Assembly (NCBI RefSeq): GCF_021917145.1
Contig: NC_061062.1
Location: 9,167,199-9,231,198, forward strand
Source: Hypomesus transpacificus
Taxonomy: Eukaryota > Chordata > Actinopteri > Osmeriformes > Osmeridae
Length of the DNA: 64,000 nucleotides
Direction: 5' to 3'
Every line of letters begins with the position of its first letter. Position 1 is the first letter of the stretch. The position numbers were made by a program, and so were the translations under genes. Below, piece by piece: positions 11,814-24,037 of the stretch. The notes under the pieces were generated by a model that saw only the letters and a list, made by a program, of their open reading frames with translations, was not told the DNA's origin and made no database searches.

Positions 11814-14800
11814 TTAGTCTGACTAACAACATAGATTGGATGAAGAAGGGGGGGGGAGCACGATCCAGATTAGCAGAGATGTTGGCAGACATAGATTAGA
11901 AGTGTAATTGTTTTATAAACCTCTAGCCCTTATCATGCCAACATTGAAATCAACTGAGACTGTTAAGGTTGAATGTTGGTGTGAGTTGATGGAATGAGTA
12001 GAGTTGTGGGGATTGGTGTATAGATATCAGTCAGTATTGCCATTTAAGCTTTCAATCATCTATTATCTTCCATTTGCCAATTACTAGTATCACTCTTACT
12101 AGGAAATTCATGACATCCTGGCTCTTCTGTGACTGATGGATTTGTTTATCTTCATTGCACTTGAGTCAACATCACTGTCATTAAATCCACCAAAATGTTC
12201 AAATACATGACAATGTCCAGAATAAAACTTTTCAAGATAGAACATAAACTTTTGGCATAGTTCTAATACAAAACAAATGCATTTTCGTGAAAATAAATCA
12301 CACAAATAATCCACATTACCAGTCCACATACTGACACTGATTCTGTGTACCCTTGCAAATGTATTATTTAAGCTGTTTATGAAGTTTTTAATATCCAATA
12401 AATTGTACAGACTTTAAGAAGGGATGACATTCAACCCTGACCCCCAAGAAATAATGTATTCATTTGAAGGACCATCCAAGTAAAGACCTTATTTGAGAGC
12501 AACTACAGTGGGGGAGATGTAGTGATTTGTATAAAATAAAAAAAGGGATTCTCTTGTCTTCTAAACTGAACATTTGACACACAGTGCTCAAATAGGTGTA
12601 TTTTATCCATGGAAGAGACAAAATGTCTAAATTGCTTTTCATAAAAATAAATGAACCATAACCAGCACTAATTGTCTCATACCACAAACTTAATGTATCG
12701 TAGTACAATACTTTTACAACAGACATATAAACAGATATGTGGAGGCTGGCTGGATTGGAACCAGAATTTTTATGTGAAGGGATCACAATAATGCAGGTCA
12801 TCTCAAAATAAGATATTTTATCTTATATGTCTGGCAAACAAGAATCCCCCCCAAACTTTGATGCAGACAAGGAGTCCTGGAGAACCTAAACAGAAGAGAA
12901 TGGACTCTAACCCATATTGGTCCTTGGGGTGGGTCAGTAGTGAGGTGTGCCACACTGGAATTTCCTACAGAAGGTCTTTTGTTTGGTCGGTGGTAAATAT
13001 TACTATCGTCTGGGTATAGAGGGGATAACTACAATCCATTATCCAACCAAAAGGTCTCCCTTCTAGATACCTGTGTTCTGAGACTAACAATTAAATAGAG
13101 CATGGAACTGTGCAAGCTTTGAGTAGGCCTGATGTGTGCAGTTTTTCATTTTGTCCTAGTAAAAATCCAAACAAAAGGGATGATTGGATTGCCTCATGTT
13201 GTTATTATCAGCTCCATAGATTCAATTTTTTTTTCTTATTTGCATGCTGATGAAATAACAGGATTCAAGTCAAGGCTATAGTAGTCGCTATCATGCTAAA
13301 GTCGAGTACTGGGGTAAGACTATGAGCTTATTGCCATGACAACCTCTCCTATTGTCACCTTTCTTTTAATTAAAGGTAAGTATAACATTTTCTAATTTTC
13401 TTGATCAATTATTGTGGACTCATGTAATTCACATTAAATTCATATTCATGGGCCATCTTATCTCCTTCTAGTTATCAAGTGTTGTTAAGCTTAGCAAGAC
13501 AAAATAGCCAATGTTTGCCACTACTTTTCTAAAGAAATCATATTCAAAGTATTTCCGAACATGACGTGTAATATTCTGTTTAGACATTTTTGATGCATCA
13601 ACTCTCATTGCAAATAGACCAAGAGTGACTATCTTCAAGAACAGAATCTGTATTATGAACAGGTCAGAAAGTTCATCAATAGCCACATTAAATGAACATT
13701 GGAATATTGGAGATGCTTTAACTGTGATTTACAACTAATAACTGTGTTTTAGAACGATACAAAATAAAGAAAAGAAAATTCCCACAATAATATATCCCAT
13801 TCATTCCCTATTGCCCCGCATTTGATCCCACTGATTGTTTCAGTGAACAAAGCAATTGAGTAGAATCTTTTGGGGAAAACAGTCTGACCAACATTTTGAG
13901 CAACTGGTTCCAATGGATCTGCCGTGTGTTTTATTACACACACCAAAGCATAGTAATGCTGCAAAACACAACTATATATTTTGTGTGGTGAGTTATAGTT
14001 TGAGAAAATCTTCAAAAGAAATCAAACTCAAATGACCACCACAATCTTATCACTACCGATGCACAAAATAAGAGTTTAGTAATGTACGTGAAAGGATTTA
14101 AGCTAAACAGTATATCAACTGTGTGCTGAATGAAGAAAATGTTTCTGCATCGTTACAGTGTGTGTGTGGTTCCTTAATTAACATCAAAATAACATCTGTA
14201 AAGAACTGATGTCCATTCAATAAGTAGTTTCAAAGTGCAAAGTTGTCTATTGAACAAACGTGGAGGTAACACAGGCAGGTAATCAAACTTATCACTTTAG
14301 CAGTAGCGTATATCGGGTGATCTCATTTCCGGTAATGTCACTTGTAAGGTCACATTTACATGTACACATTATATGACATTTTCTATTACATTTTGACTAC
14401 ATTGAACATGTGTTGGTAAAATGGTCATCTGGGTTGTTTTGAATTCAGAATGTTTTCAATATCATAAATGACATCAGAATCATCATATATATGTTGAGAA
14501 ATGTATTCTTATAGCTGTCTAAATAAGAAGGCCTCACTAAAGTAACGAGTACTTTCTACAGTAGGTAAAAGGTTTAACCGACATGTTCCACTGCCATTTC
14601 CGAAACCTTTTACGTAATGGTGCACTAATTAAAATATGTGCTTCACATGTACATGTATACCACAATGGAACGAAAGTACAGTGTACATTTGAACCAAAGG
14701 CATTTTTGTTGTTGGATAGGACATCTGGTTGTTCCACTATTCTTGAAAAGTATTAATGTTTGATGAGAAGCAGTCCCATTAGGCTTTCATATTTTCAGAT

Positions 14801-15574
14801 ATTGAACATCAAATAATATCAAACTGAATTTCACAGAAAAAGGGTGAATGTGTGGGTGTTTGTGTGTAAGTCTGTGTGTCAAAGAGAGGAAGAAAGAACA
14901 TATAGTACACAGGCATGCATGGTTTGTTTGAAATAATGAATTCTAAACAGCAGCTATTCATCGAACCACACTAGATCAAAGCCCTCCAGTTGAAGCAAAG
15001 GTTTTAGGTGCCAAAGAGGAATAATCAGTGCCCGAGTAAAGTCCGAAATGGTACCCAGCACTACTAATACCCCAGAACTGGTCCAAAATTGTATTAAATT
15101 ATGAAAGTCTAAAATCTGTCAGTATGTTCAACTGAGCCCTGTTTATTACCTTGATACTGCCATGTACTGCCAAAATGTACTCATTTTGTAAACAATGTGG
15201 TCTGACTGGAAATCTCAACAAACAGCGTCCTCGCCAATAACAACACACAGTGCAGTGCAAATCAATACATATTTTTGTGTGTAAATATTGTTTGTTAATA
15301 ATTTTGGTCCCTAAAACTAATTTGTTTTAGTTTAGCTCTACATTTCTTTATTTCTGAAGGCATTTTTGCTGTACTTTTAATACAGATCCAGTAGCTATAT
15401 AAATGTTTTTATTGTCTTATTGAAGCATCATTTAAGATAATCCATTGACATTGCCACTTATACATCCACCAAAAACTCTGAACCCCCATATCACACTTTT
15501 AGAGATTTAATGTATCACCCCAGAGCACAAGCTTTATTAACCCAGAGACCTATGAGTGCAACTAAGGACAACAA

Positions 15575-15603
15575 TGAGTCAACAATGACTCAACAATGAG
15601 TCA
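15575..15603. promoter_or_regulatory. Three AP-1 (TRE) consensus sites at 11-bp spacing
   Basis: TGAGTCA at 15575-15581, TGACTCA at 15586-15592 and TGAGTCA at 15597-15603. Each is a perfect TGASTCA with the same ACAA spacer. They arise from a short 11-bp tandem repeat, so the array may be chance, but the sites are exact. Confidence 0.5.
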
Positions 15604-18234
15604 ACATTGAGCCCTGTGATATAGACTTATTTACGTCACCACATAACTATCCATGACTCTTTGAGTCTACTTAGTCTCTGAGCAATTGTGTTCTCTATAC
15701 CCACTCCTCTCTGAGCTATCATTAAATTGTTTCCTGTTAATATCTTACCAAGAGTTTCTTTCAACCGGTATTGTCTCATATTTTTGTTTTGTAGTTGCTT
15801 GGGAGCTGTGAGTGTCTCATTGAACGTTGAATGCAAATTAAATTGTTATATACTATATTTATTAGCTCCCTCATTGCCCTTATTTTGCCATTCATTTCTC
15901 AGTTCTTAAAAAAAGTTTGAAGCAGGGACTGTGAGGCTGCATTTTTCAGGTCTCGAGAGTGGGTCTGGCAGTGTCGAGGGGGCTCTGACACTGACAGCCC
16001 CAGCCAAAGAGAAACTGCCGGAAACGAAGAGCTATGTTTCCCCTGTTGTTATACATTGCAATATCTTGGTATCTTTGATGTTCCTTTCGCAAAGAGGCAA
16101 GGGGGGAGAGAGAAAATGGAGGGCTAGATTTTCCAACAAGGCAACCAGAGCACTGTCCAATTACCTTTGAGGTACCTGCCTGGGTTATTTATAGTGTGAT
16201 AGGAAGTGGGAGAAAGAAAACACAGTATCGAAAAACATTTTTTGTTTTTTTTTATGGCACACCGCCAACTCATCACCACAGAAAAGAAAGGGTATGCCTT
16301 TCCCCTGGGTGCCATGTTCGAGTGAGAGCATTACTGTTCATTACCAGGGACATGAGGAACCCAGAGTTTGCCCCTTCTCAATCCTGAGAGGGCCTTCACA
16401 CATCTGCCGGTTTGTTCCTACCACCCCTTTTCTCCCCACTCCACACTTTTGCCTATCAACCTATGTCGGAGTGATACTTTTAATGAGAGCTAACATGGGG
16501 AGCTTAAATTGGTTTAATCACACAGATAATTCAATCAGATCAGTGGGCAGCCTCTGGAAATCACTGTTGTTAGAGCTCTAAGCAAGCTCATTAAAGTAAT
16601 TAAGTAGTATGGACTTATATACCTGTCACCTATTTTGGAGTCCTCACTGGCTGTGAAAGCATAATAAAAGTATGTAGCTCGCTTGGACAACAATAGTCAA
16701 TTGCAAGGAGGTGACTATGACAATAACATGAGCTCTAGGTAGACTTTGAATTTGACTGTGATTTTGAACTGTAGAGCGTGCATTTATCATTTGTTTCAAT
16801 GACAAAGTTTGAAACATGGTCCAAGAGGGAACGTACACCCTCCTTGACTGCAGAAGACGGACAGCCAATGTGAAAGATGGCTGATGAGTATGGGTATGCA
16901 TGGTGGGCGCGTGGGTAGTGTACGGTTGATGAAACGCTCTGTTTATTAGAGAGAACAGGCATTAATCACTCCTAGCGTGGGCCTGGGGGCCAATAACCCA
17001 AGGAGGCACCTGAGGTGCTCCGGCTCTGATTAGGTGTGTGTATGTGGTGTGTGTGTGTATGTGGTGTGTGTATATGTGGTGTGTGTGTCGCTGTGTGATG
17101 TTGCCAGGGTAATTAGCATGCCAGCAATTTTTATCAATTCATTTAAAGTATAAACACACATCGAGTGACATCCTCTTTAGTGACTAACTCTGGCAGGGCT
17201 GAAGGTGTAAAAAGAATGCTTTGCAACAGTTGGAACATAAAGGACGCTGTGTCAACGGACCCTGGGAAATCCATTTCCTTTGTGTCAAACTACTCCATAT
17301 TAACACACTTGAATGATAGTTGCCACTGATGGGTCATATTTGGCAGAACGCCCAGAAGTCTAACTGTCTATGTTTCAACCATGCTCTCTATTATCTCCTC
17401 AAAGATATGACACTACCGACCCCTACCTAACCTATCTACCTGAAGTTAGATTTGATTGGCTTAAATTAATTATAGGACAGGTGTGGTAATCCAAACATAT
17501 TTTAATAAATAATACATTTGCTCTGTAAACCTACTATTAGACTCTTGTCCCCTGGAGGGAAATTTGATCAACACCACGACTGGTGGATATATCAATGTCC
17601 TGGAGGCAAGTCGTCATCATGAATAGAGACAAAACCAAGTGTCTTGCCAGCATGCCAAGTCTCCTGGCCCAGGAATCAAAAGGTGCCATCTGCCTGAATG
17701 TTTGGTGTCAGCAGTTTTTCTGTATAACACCAGTCTCACAGATCACCCCAGATCAAGACATGGCTCTAACTGAAAGGTTTATATCGGATGAAGGCGATTG
17801 GGGAGAAAAACAGTGGGTGGAGAGTTGCTATCTCAGCACGACAGACCTCTGTGAAGGTGTGTGTTTCAAAGAAAACAGACACAGTAATGACAGCTTCACT
17901 GTTTTTTGTGTCCTTTGGTTCACTCCAGTCCCAAGCCATTGAATTTCACACCTTTCAAGATTTATTTTCAACACATGCAAGTTGACAGTTAGTTGCTGAA
18001 CAAGGGCTCGCTTTAACAGGCAGGGGGGAAAACATTTGTGAGTTTCTGAGAAAACACTTCAGTCAGAGGGATAGCTGTTGGAACGTACAGCTGTGTGTCA
18101 AGGTGCAATGTTTTCAGATTGATATTGATATCCCTATTGCAATCATATGATTAACCTGAATGCTTTAAATAATTGTAGTGTTGATAGTGTGTTGGTTTGT
18201 ATGACGGAGTTTGTGGGTGGCTGGTGTGCGTTGC

Positions 18235-18377
18235 CAGGGGCACCACCAGGAATTTTGGGCCCCACAAAAAAAAAGAAAAAAAAATCATTTCTATACGTTT
18301 TTCAATTTTTTGGGGGCCCCTGTCAGTTAGGGGCCCTTGGAGCTGTCCTTACATTTCCCCCCTATACGGCACCCCTG
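18235..18377. mobile_element. Small hAT-type MITE, copy 2
   Basis: A 143-bp element starts CAGGGGCACCACCAGG and ends ACGGCACCCCTG. The flanking 8-mers TGCGTTGC and TGCTTTGC agree at 7 of 8. The interior has GGGCCCC and GGGGGCCCCTGT blocks as in the copy at 6283, so it is the same family. Confidence 0.75.
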
Positions 18378-21300
18378 TGCTTTGCTGTCATGATTTTCAG
18401 AGTGTTACATACACAATCATTTCCAATTCAAATTGAAAAAAACTGCATTAACAAAAACAAAATGTTGATATTTGGAAGTCAACACAACAGAATTCAATGA
18501 AAGATAGAAATCAAAATCATTATAGTGTCTAGAGACATACTGGCAACACAAGGAATTTCATTACTCTTCAGATCACCGCTGCTGACAAAGATTGACCCAG
18601 TCCCATGACACACCACTGAAGCAAAATATAGCCACTGTCAAACACAAACCATGTCTTGAATCAATGAGTTTTTGCAGTGTTTGATTGTTCTCAACCTTAC
18701 AAACCTCGGCAATAATGGCACAGATACAAGAAGGGAGGGAAGAGTTCCAGTGTGGAGCTCCCCAGGGAAAACCTTGAACTGTAGCGGTTAATCCTGTCAG
18801 AGGCATCCCGGATAAGCACATTATAATTCAGTTAAATCCATGAAAGAGATGCCACACTCCCTTCACATCTTCATATCATTTTCAGCTCCAGTGTGAGCTG
18901 TGTCGTAATGGCATCTTTGTGGGAGGGTTCCTTTGAGTCAGAGAAGGTGGGAATTATTTTTCAGTATTTTTGGAGTATGATGTGATTACCTGCCGAAGAA
19001 CAAGTGGTCATAAAGTGCAGCGCTTCCTCCTCATCATCGTCCATTAGTCCTTTGGCCTTGAGGCTTGAGACTTCTTGGGAAGTCCGAAGTATCTATCAAT
19101 TCCTCTTTTTCTCTGCTCACACACATTTCAGTCCCCCTACTGAAAGCTAGCTTTTATCCTTCTTTGATTTCCTCACCGTACTTCTTTACCTGCCTCCTCT
19201 TCATGTCTGCTGCAATGAAACTAACCTAGAAACACATTTCTGTCATTTTAGGAAACTGAATGCACTTCTGTGTTACATCCTTTAACTCTTAAAATGTTAG
19301 ATAATGAGTTTGTTCTTAGACTCCCCCAAGACCTACATCTGAGAATCCAGTAGTGATATATGGTCAAGATTTCTTGGCCACATATATGGTGTCTTATCAA
19401 GTTTAATATCGATGTTAATCGTTTAGCAATCATTCCATGAAGTTCAATCAGTATGGCAAAGCAGTGAAAGATGAACAAGAAGAGTGTATTGTTGTGTGTA
19501 TTCCATATTCACCTGTTCTTATTATAGGAAATGTCTGACACCTTTTGAAACCATCTTTTTTACAACCATTGTATTTGTTAGTGAACTGGAACACTTCACA
19601 GACCTGATGACTTTACACTGCATGAAAGTGAAGGTCTACTCCTTCATTTGACATTGCTCTGTTCGCAACATCCTAATTATTTGTTCAAAAGCAGTTTGTT
19701 CTTGAAATACATTGAATGCTATGAGGACCAAGTCATGTTCTCACTGACAAGGTAAAAGCAACCGATTCAACAAATTCAAAGAAAAACAGGGTCAAATGGA
19801 TATATGTTAATGTCATATGATGCACTTGAACTAGTCTACCCAATGCAACAAAACAAAAGAAACATGTTTTAACATTCAGACATTGACAGCTCAATCACAA
19901 CTGAAATACTTTCAAGTACTGAACATATTGGTCCCACCCATGTTTGAAACACTATACAAACAATATCAAATATTTTGCAAAGGTTTGCCTACAGGTTTAA
20001 CTTTCGATGGATTGGCAACCCTCACCAGCTCAAATTTCTGTGGAGTTCTGACATTTCTGGCAGCTGAAGTTGCTGTGGTTCAGCAGAGAGCGGACACATC
20101 CCTGTGTAGCACCCGTCTGAATGAGACCTGTCAAACTTAGTTTGGACCCGAGTCCAGTGCCGTCTTGCCTACAGCCAAGAATCTGTCCAGGAAAAAGTAC
20201 TCATGAATGTTTGATATACTCTCTCTATATCACTCTGGGCTGACCAGAGTGCGGTTTTGTCTGAATGGGAACTTTTCTCTTATTGTGACTGTATTCCTAT
20301 TTTGTTCCCTGACTAGGTTTCTGTAAGGAAATTACACTGTCTTCAGTTGATATACTGAATACAGTTTTCAAAAAGAGATATTCAATTAAAGGCAGGATGA
20401 AAGGCAGCAGTAAACATTTAGGTTCTCATGGTCAACTTCAACCCCTGTACTGGTGGCCTGGCTTCATCCCTTTAGTTTTACAGAGTAAAAAAAAGTTGTA
20501 GCCAGTGGTTGTTTTCTAACAAGGCTTATGTAAGAAGGAGCACTGACTGTAATTTTTTTCACTTCCTCTTGAAGTGACGCATGATGTCCGCTATTCTCAA
20601 AAGTAATTTTGTTTGAACTAATGAGCAGCCAGAAGAGTGGTTCCACGGTTGGTTTTTAAACAGCTTTGATGAATGACTCCTGTCCCAATGGCTCACGTTG
20701 TCATTAGCTTGACATCAGATAGAAGTGAAGTCCTAAAGAAAATGGAAAATTGATTTACCACAATTTTTACCCGGAGCATATAGTTCATCCCTGTAATCCA
20801 ATGCGACATTGCACAGAGCTAGTAGGAAAATGCCAACTGTGTATTCTGCCTGACAGCCGTGTGGAAAGACACCATTTTAATCAGTGATTATGCTCACATT
20901 TCACCATGGCGCATTGGACGTAATAGAATCTGAAAGACATAAACACAGTCTCGAATCTCAATTACATTTTATTGGGATGCGCTGAAAGGCCAATGTTGTT
21001 CGGTTCATAAAGAGAATCCCATTCCGCTCCCAGATTGACTAATTACAACATTTTGGGTCTTGATGAAGGCTTTATAAATCTTTAATATGGTTACACACAG
21101 ATTATTCATAAACCATCAAGTGACGACAGTGTCACATATGAGCATCTACTGTCCCCCAGATTATCAGCATCCTTTATAGAATATCCTCTTGTGACACCTA
21201 TGCAGCCTTTATCAGTAGGCTTTTAATTAATGTTTTATTAAGCCTTTAAAATGGTTGCACCCCCAAAGTGTGTTTTAACACAGAGTTACAGTCAAATTTG

Positions 21301-24037
21301 CACTTTGGCCAAACAATGACAGCCTAATAACTAAATATTCTCTTTGTTGTTTTACATTTCAGAGGCTAAACACTATCTATTTTTTATGAAAGCCTTTTCT
21401 GCTTATTCAAAGCTTTAACAACAGTGACATCTTGTGGCATTTCAAAGAAAATATTTTTTTTGCAGGGCACCTACATCAAAAGACAAGCATAGCTATCATC
21501 ATCCATAACAAAGGATTACTCATCAAGCAGGCTACTGAGGGAGGAAAACTGATTCAAAATTCAATGAGCAATCAGCGCAAAGACCCAATATTCTCAAGTC
21601 TAGTCAGATTGTAGTTGAAATTCTTCAAACGTACAATGTTCACAATGTGAAGTGAACACACATAAGTAGAGCGTGAGAGAATAAAACACATGTAGCACAT
21701 GCCAAGATCAACATTTAAAGTGATCCCCAGATTAAACCCCATCAGATAATTTTAAGCTTTTACTTGTTCTACAGGCCAAGTGATCTTTCCCAGACGACGG
21801 CTGATGTATAAATTATAATGCAATAAGCTCAATAATCAAAAGTGAAGTTGATGTTGACATTTATATTTGTTAAAAGAAATGGCTTGCACTAAATAGTATA
21901 TGTTGTTCTTATTCTCCACTTGGTTTAGTGGAATACAATCTGGAGCAAAACTGGAACAGTCACTATCTTATTTGCATTCATAATATTACCAGTGTCTCCT
22001 GGGTCTAGCTGAACCACATTTTAAAATGTCTTTCAAAGCAGCATTTGCTTCTCTTTGGGTTTCTTGAGACTAACCATTTAGTTAGGTCCTCAATATCACT
22101 TTAAATAGTATTAGCCACCAAAATCATGACCTCCATTTCAATCAACCATCTACTGTAGAATATAGAAGTTATAAAGTTGCTTTTTCACAAATATTCATGA
22201 GATGGTCAACATGAAAAGGCTGGTAACCCTTTCTGTCAAGTGTGTGAAAGAGAAAGCAGGAGAGAGCTTGCGTGCTATCATAGAAAGTATATCGTTTTAG
22301 TGTTACACTGCCAGGAGGTGGTTCATTGACAAGTCAAGTGACAGTGTAACAACACTGAGAATGTTCCTTATTCAGGGTCTATTTAGCAGTATGACCACTT
22401 TCAAAAAGTGCAGTTCCACTTGTCATTACTTTTAACTGAATGTTTGGAAAGTCACCGAGAGGAATGTGCATGGTCACCATGAACTAGGTTGATCACTTAT
22501 CCTTTGCCTTTAGCCATAAGTCTCCTCAGTGAGGCTGGGCCACATCCAAAGGAGGAACAGTTCAAAAAGGATGTTGAGTCATGCCTCATACTACTGAAGC
22601 AGGTTCACATTATTCAGGGTTCTTGACTCTAAAATTAATTGATTGGCTGTTTTAATAGGGTTTAAGTGATTGAAAGTTGTTTAATTAGTTTGCATCTACC
22701 CAAACACAAACTCTTGGGTTTTCATTTCAGGTGGGACAACTCAGCCTTCCCCTTCATGCACATGCCCTCTAACCCTTCCTGTTAAATGCACCGTGGAAAT
22801 TCACATTTAATCAACAGAAAAGCCCATCACATACACCTGTGAACTTTAATACAATCTCATCAACTCTCTTTTGTTACAGATATCAAGGAAGCATTTCAAC
22901 TTAATGGATTGCTTCTTCAATACTATTATAAAGCTCAAATTGAGTTTAGTATTTTTATAACACATCCCTTTAGCATAAGTATCTCCAAATGTCAGTTTAT
23001 GTTCTAGGTTATATTTCTGTAAAATAATTACAATGGCCTAACCAAAAACCATATCGGGTCCAAGCAGATGTAAATGATCTGAAATGCCAAAAGTAGAATC
23101 GTCAAACTACTAAAGAAAATTTGAGGAGTCCTTGAAAAAAATGTAAGCGCCTGGCCCATCTTGCCCCAGTATTTGTATTGTTTAGACACAAACCATTTGG
23201 TACACCCATTTATTGACCTCACTCAGCAAAGTCGGTTTTTCGTAAATAGCCCCTTTGGCTACGAGATTGAGGCAGCAGACTGGGTGACGGACCACAAAAT
23301 AATGCATGAGGGAGAGAAGAGGACAAACGATATCAAAGTTCAGGTGGGAGGATTGACTGAATTTCCTTTAATCCAGAGGCTTCTGGGAGCTGCTGTTGGG
23401 GGAAGGGGGAGAAGCTCATACAAACACTGCACTGTACATACAGATTTACATTGCGTATGGACATGATCTACAGTCATGCCAGGCAAGCCCACCTCAGGAA
23501 CAAGCAGTGAGGGGGATATTCTGTACACTACAGTCAACGGTACAGAAACCAACCCAACCATCCCAATTCTCCAAACCCTTGCTCTAAAGTGTGCACTTGT
23601 GAACTCCTCCCTCATTCATGTTCAAAGCTATGGAGTCAGACTAAAGATTCACAATTACTTCCACCTGGCTTTCCCACTGGAGTTTAAGAGAAGAGCAGTA
23701 GTACACTTTCAGATACAGGGGTGTAGAGACTGGGAACCAAAACAAATGTAAAAATCAGGAAGAAGTTGCATGGATTTGAGTCCAAGACGCAGCTTTTCAA
23801 AATGGCGGGTTCTCTGGATGTTTTGGGTTTGAAGTGTGTCCACCAAGTCAACGGCCATAAGGCCCTGCAACCACAAGTATGCTGTCCTTTGCTTGCGTTT
23901 TCCTAAAACAATTTTTTTGTTTGTTCTGATACAATAAAATCAAAAGCATGAAAATAAAATGAAAGTATATATATAATAATCTTTCAGGTCCATTTCAGTC
24001 GCCACATTATTTGTGTTTTGATTGGCTTCTTTAAATC
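18378..24037. other. Non-coding region and wdr43 3' flank
   Basis: No supported gene to 23.76 kb. The part nearest 24038 should include the wdr43 3' UTR on the minus strand. An isolated Kozak-like ATG with 25 open codons and a GTATGC donor on the plus strand (23802-23876) is noted but unsupported. Confidence 0.55.

Larger units (their letters stand above)
10294..18234. other. Long non-coding region
   Basis: AT-rich with no recognised coding exon. It contains the (AG)33 tract at 11745-11810, the AP-1 cluster at 15575-15603 and a TG-rich microsatellite at 17033-17095. Short ORFs here are not supported. Confidence 0.6.

Noticed and set aside
23802..23876. Kozak-like ATG with 25 open codons and a GTATGC donor on the plus strand
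   Set aside because: It could be a first exon of an antisense gene, but no partner exon was found, and it lies where the wdr43 3' UTR should be.
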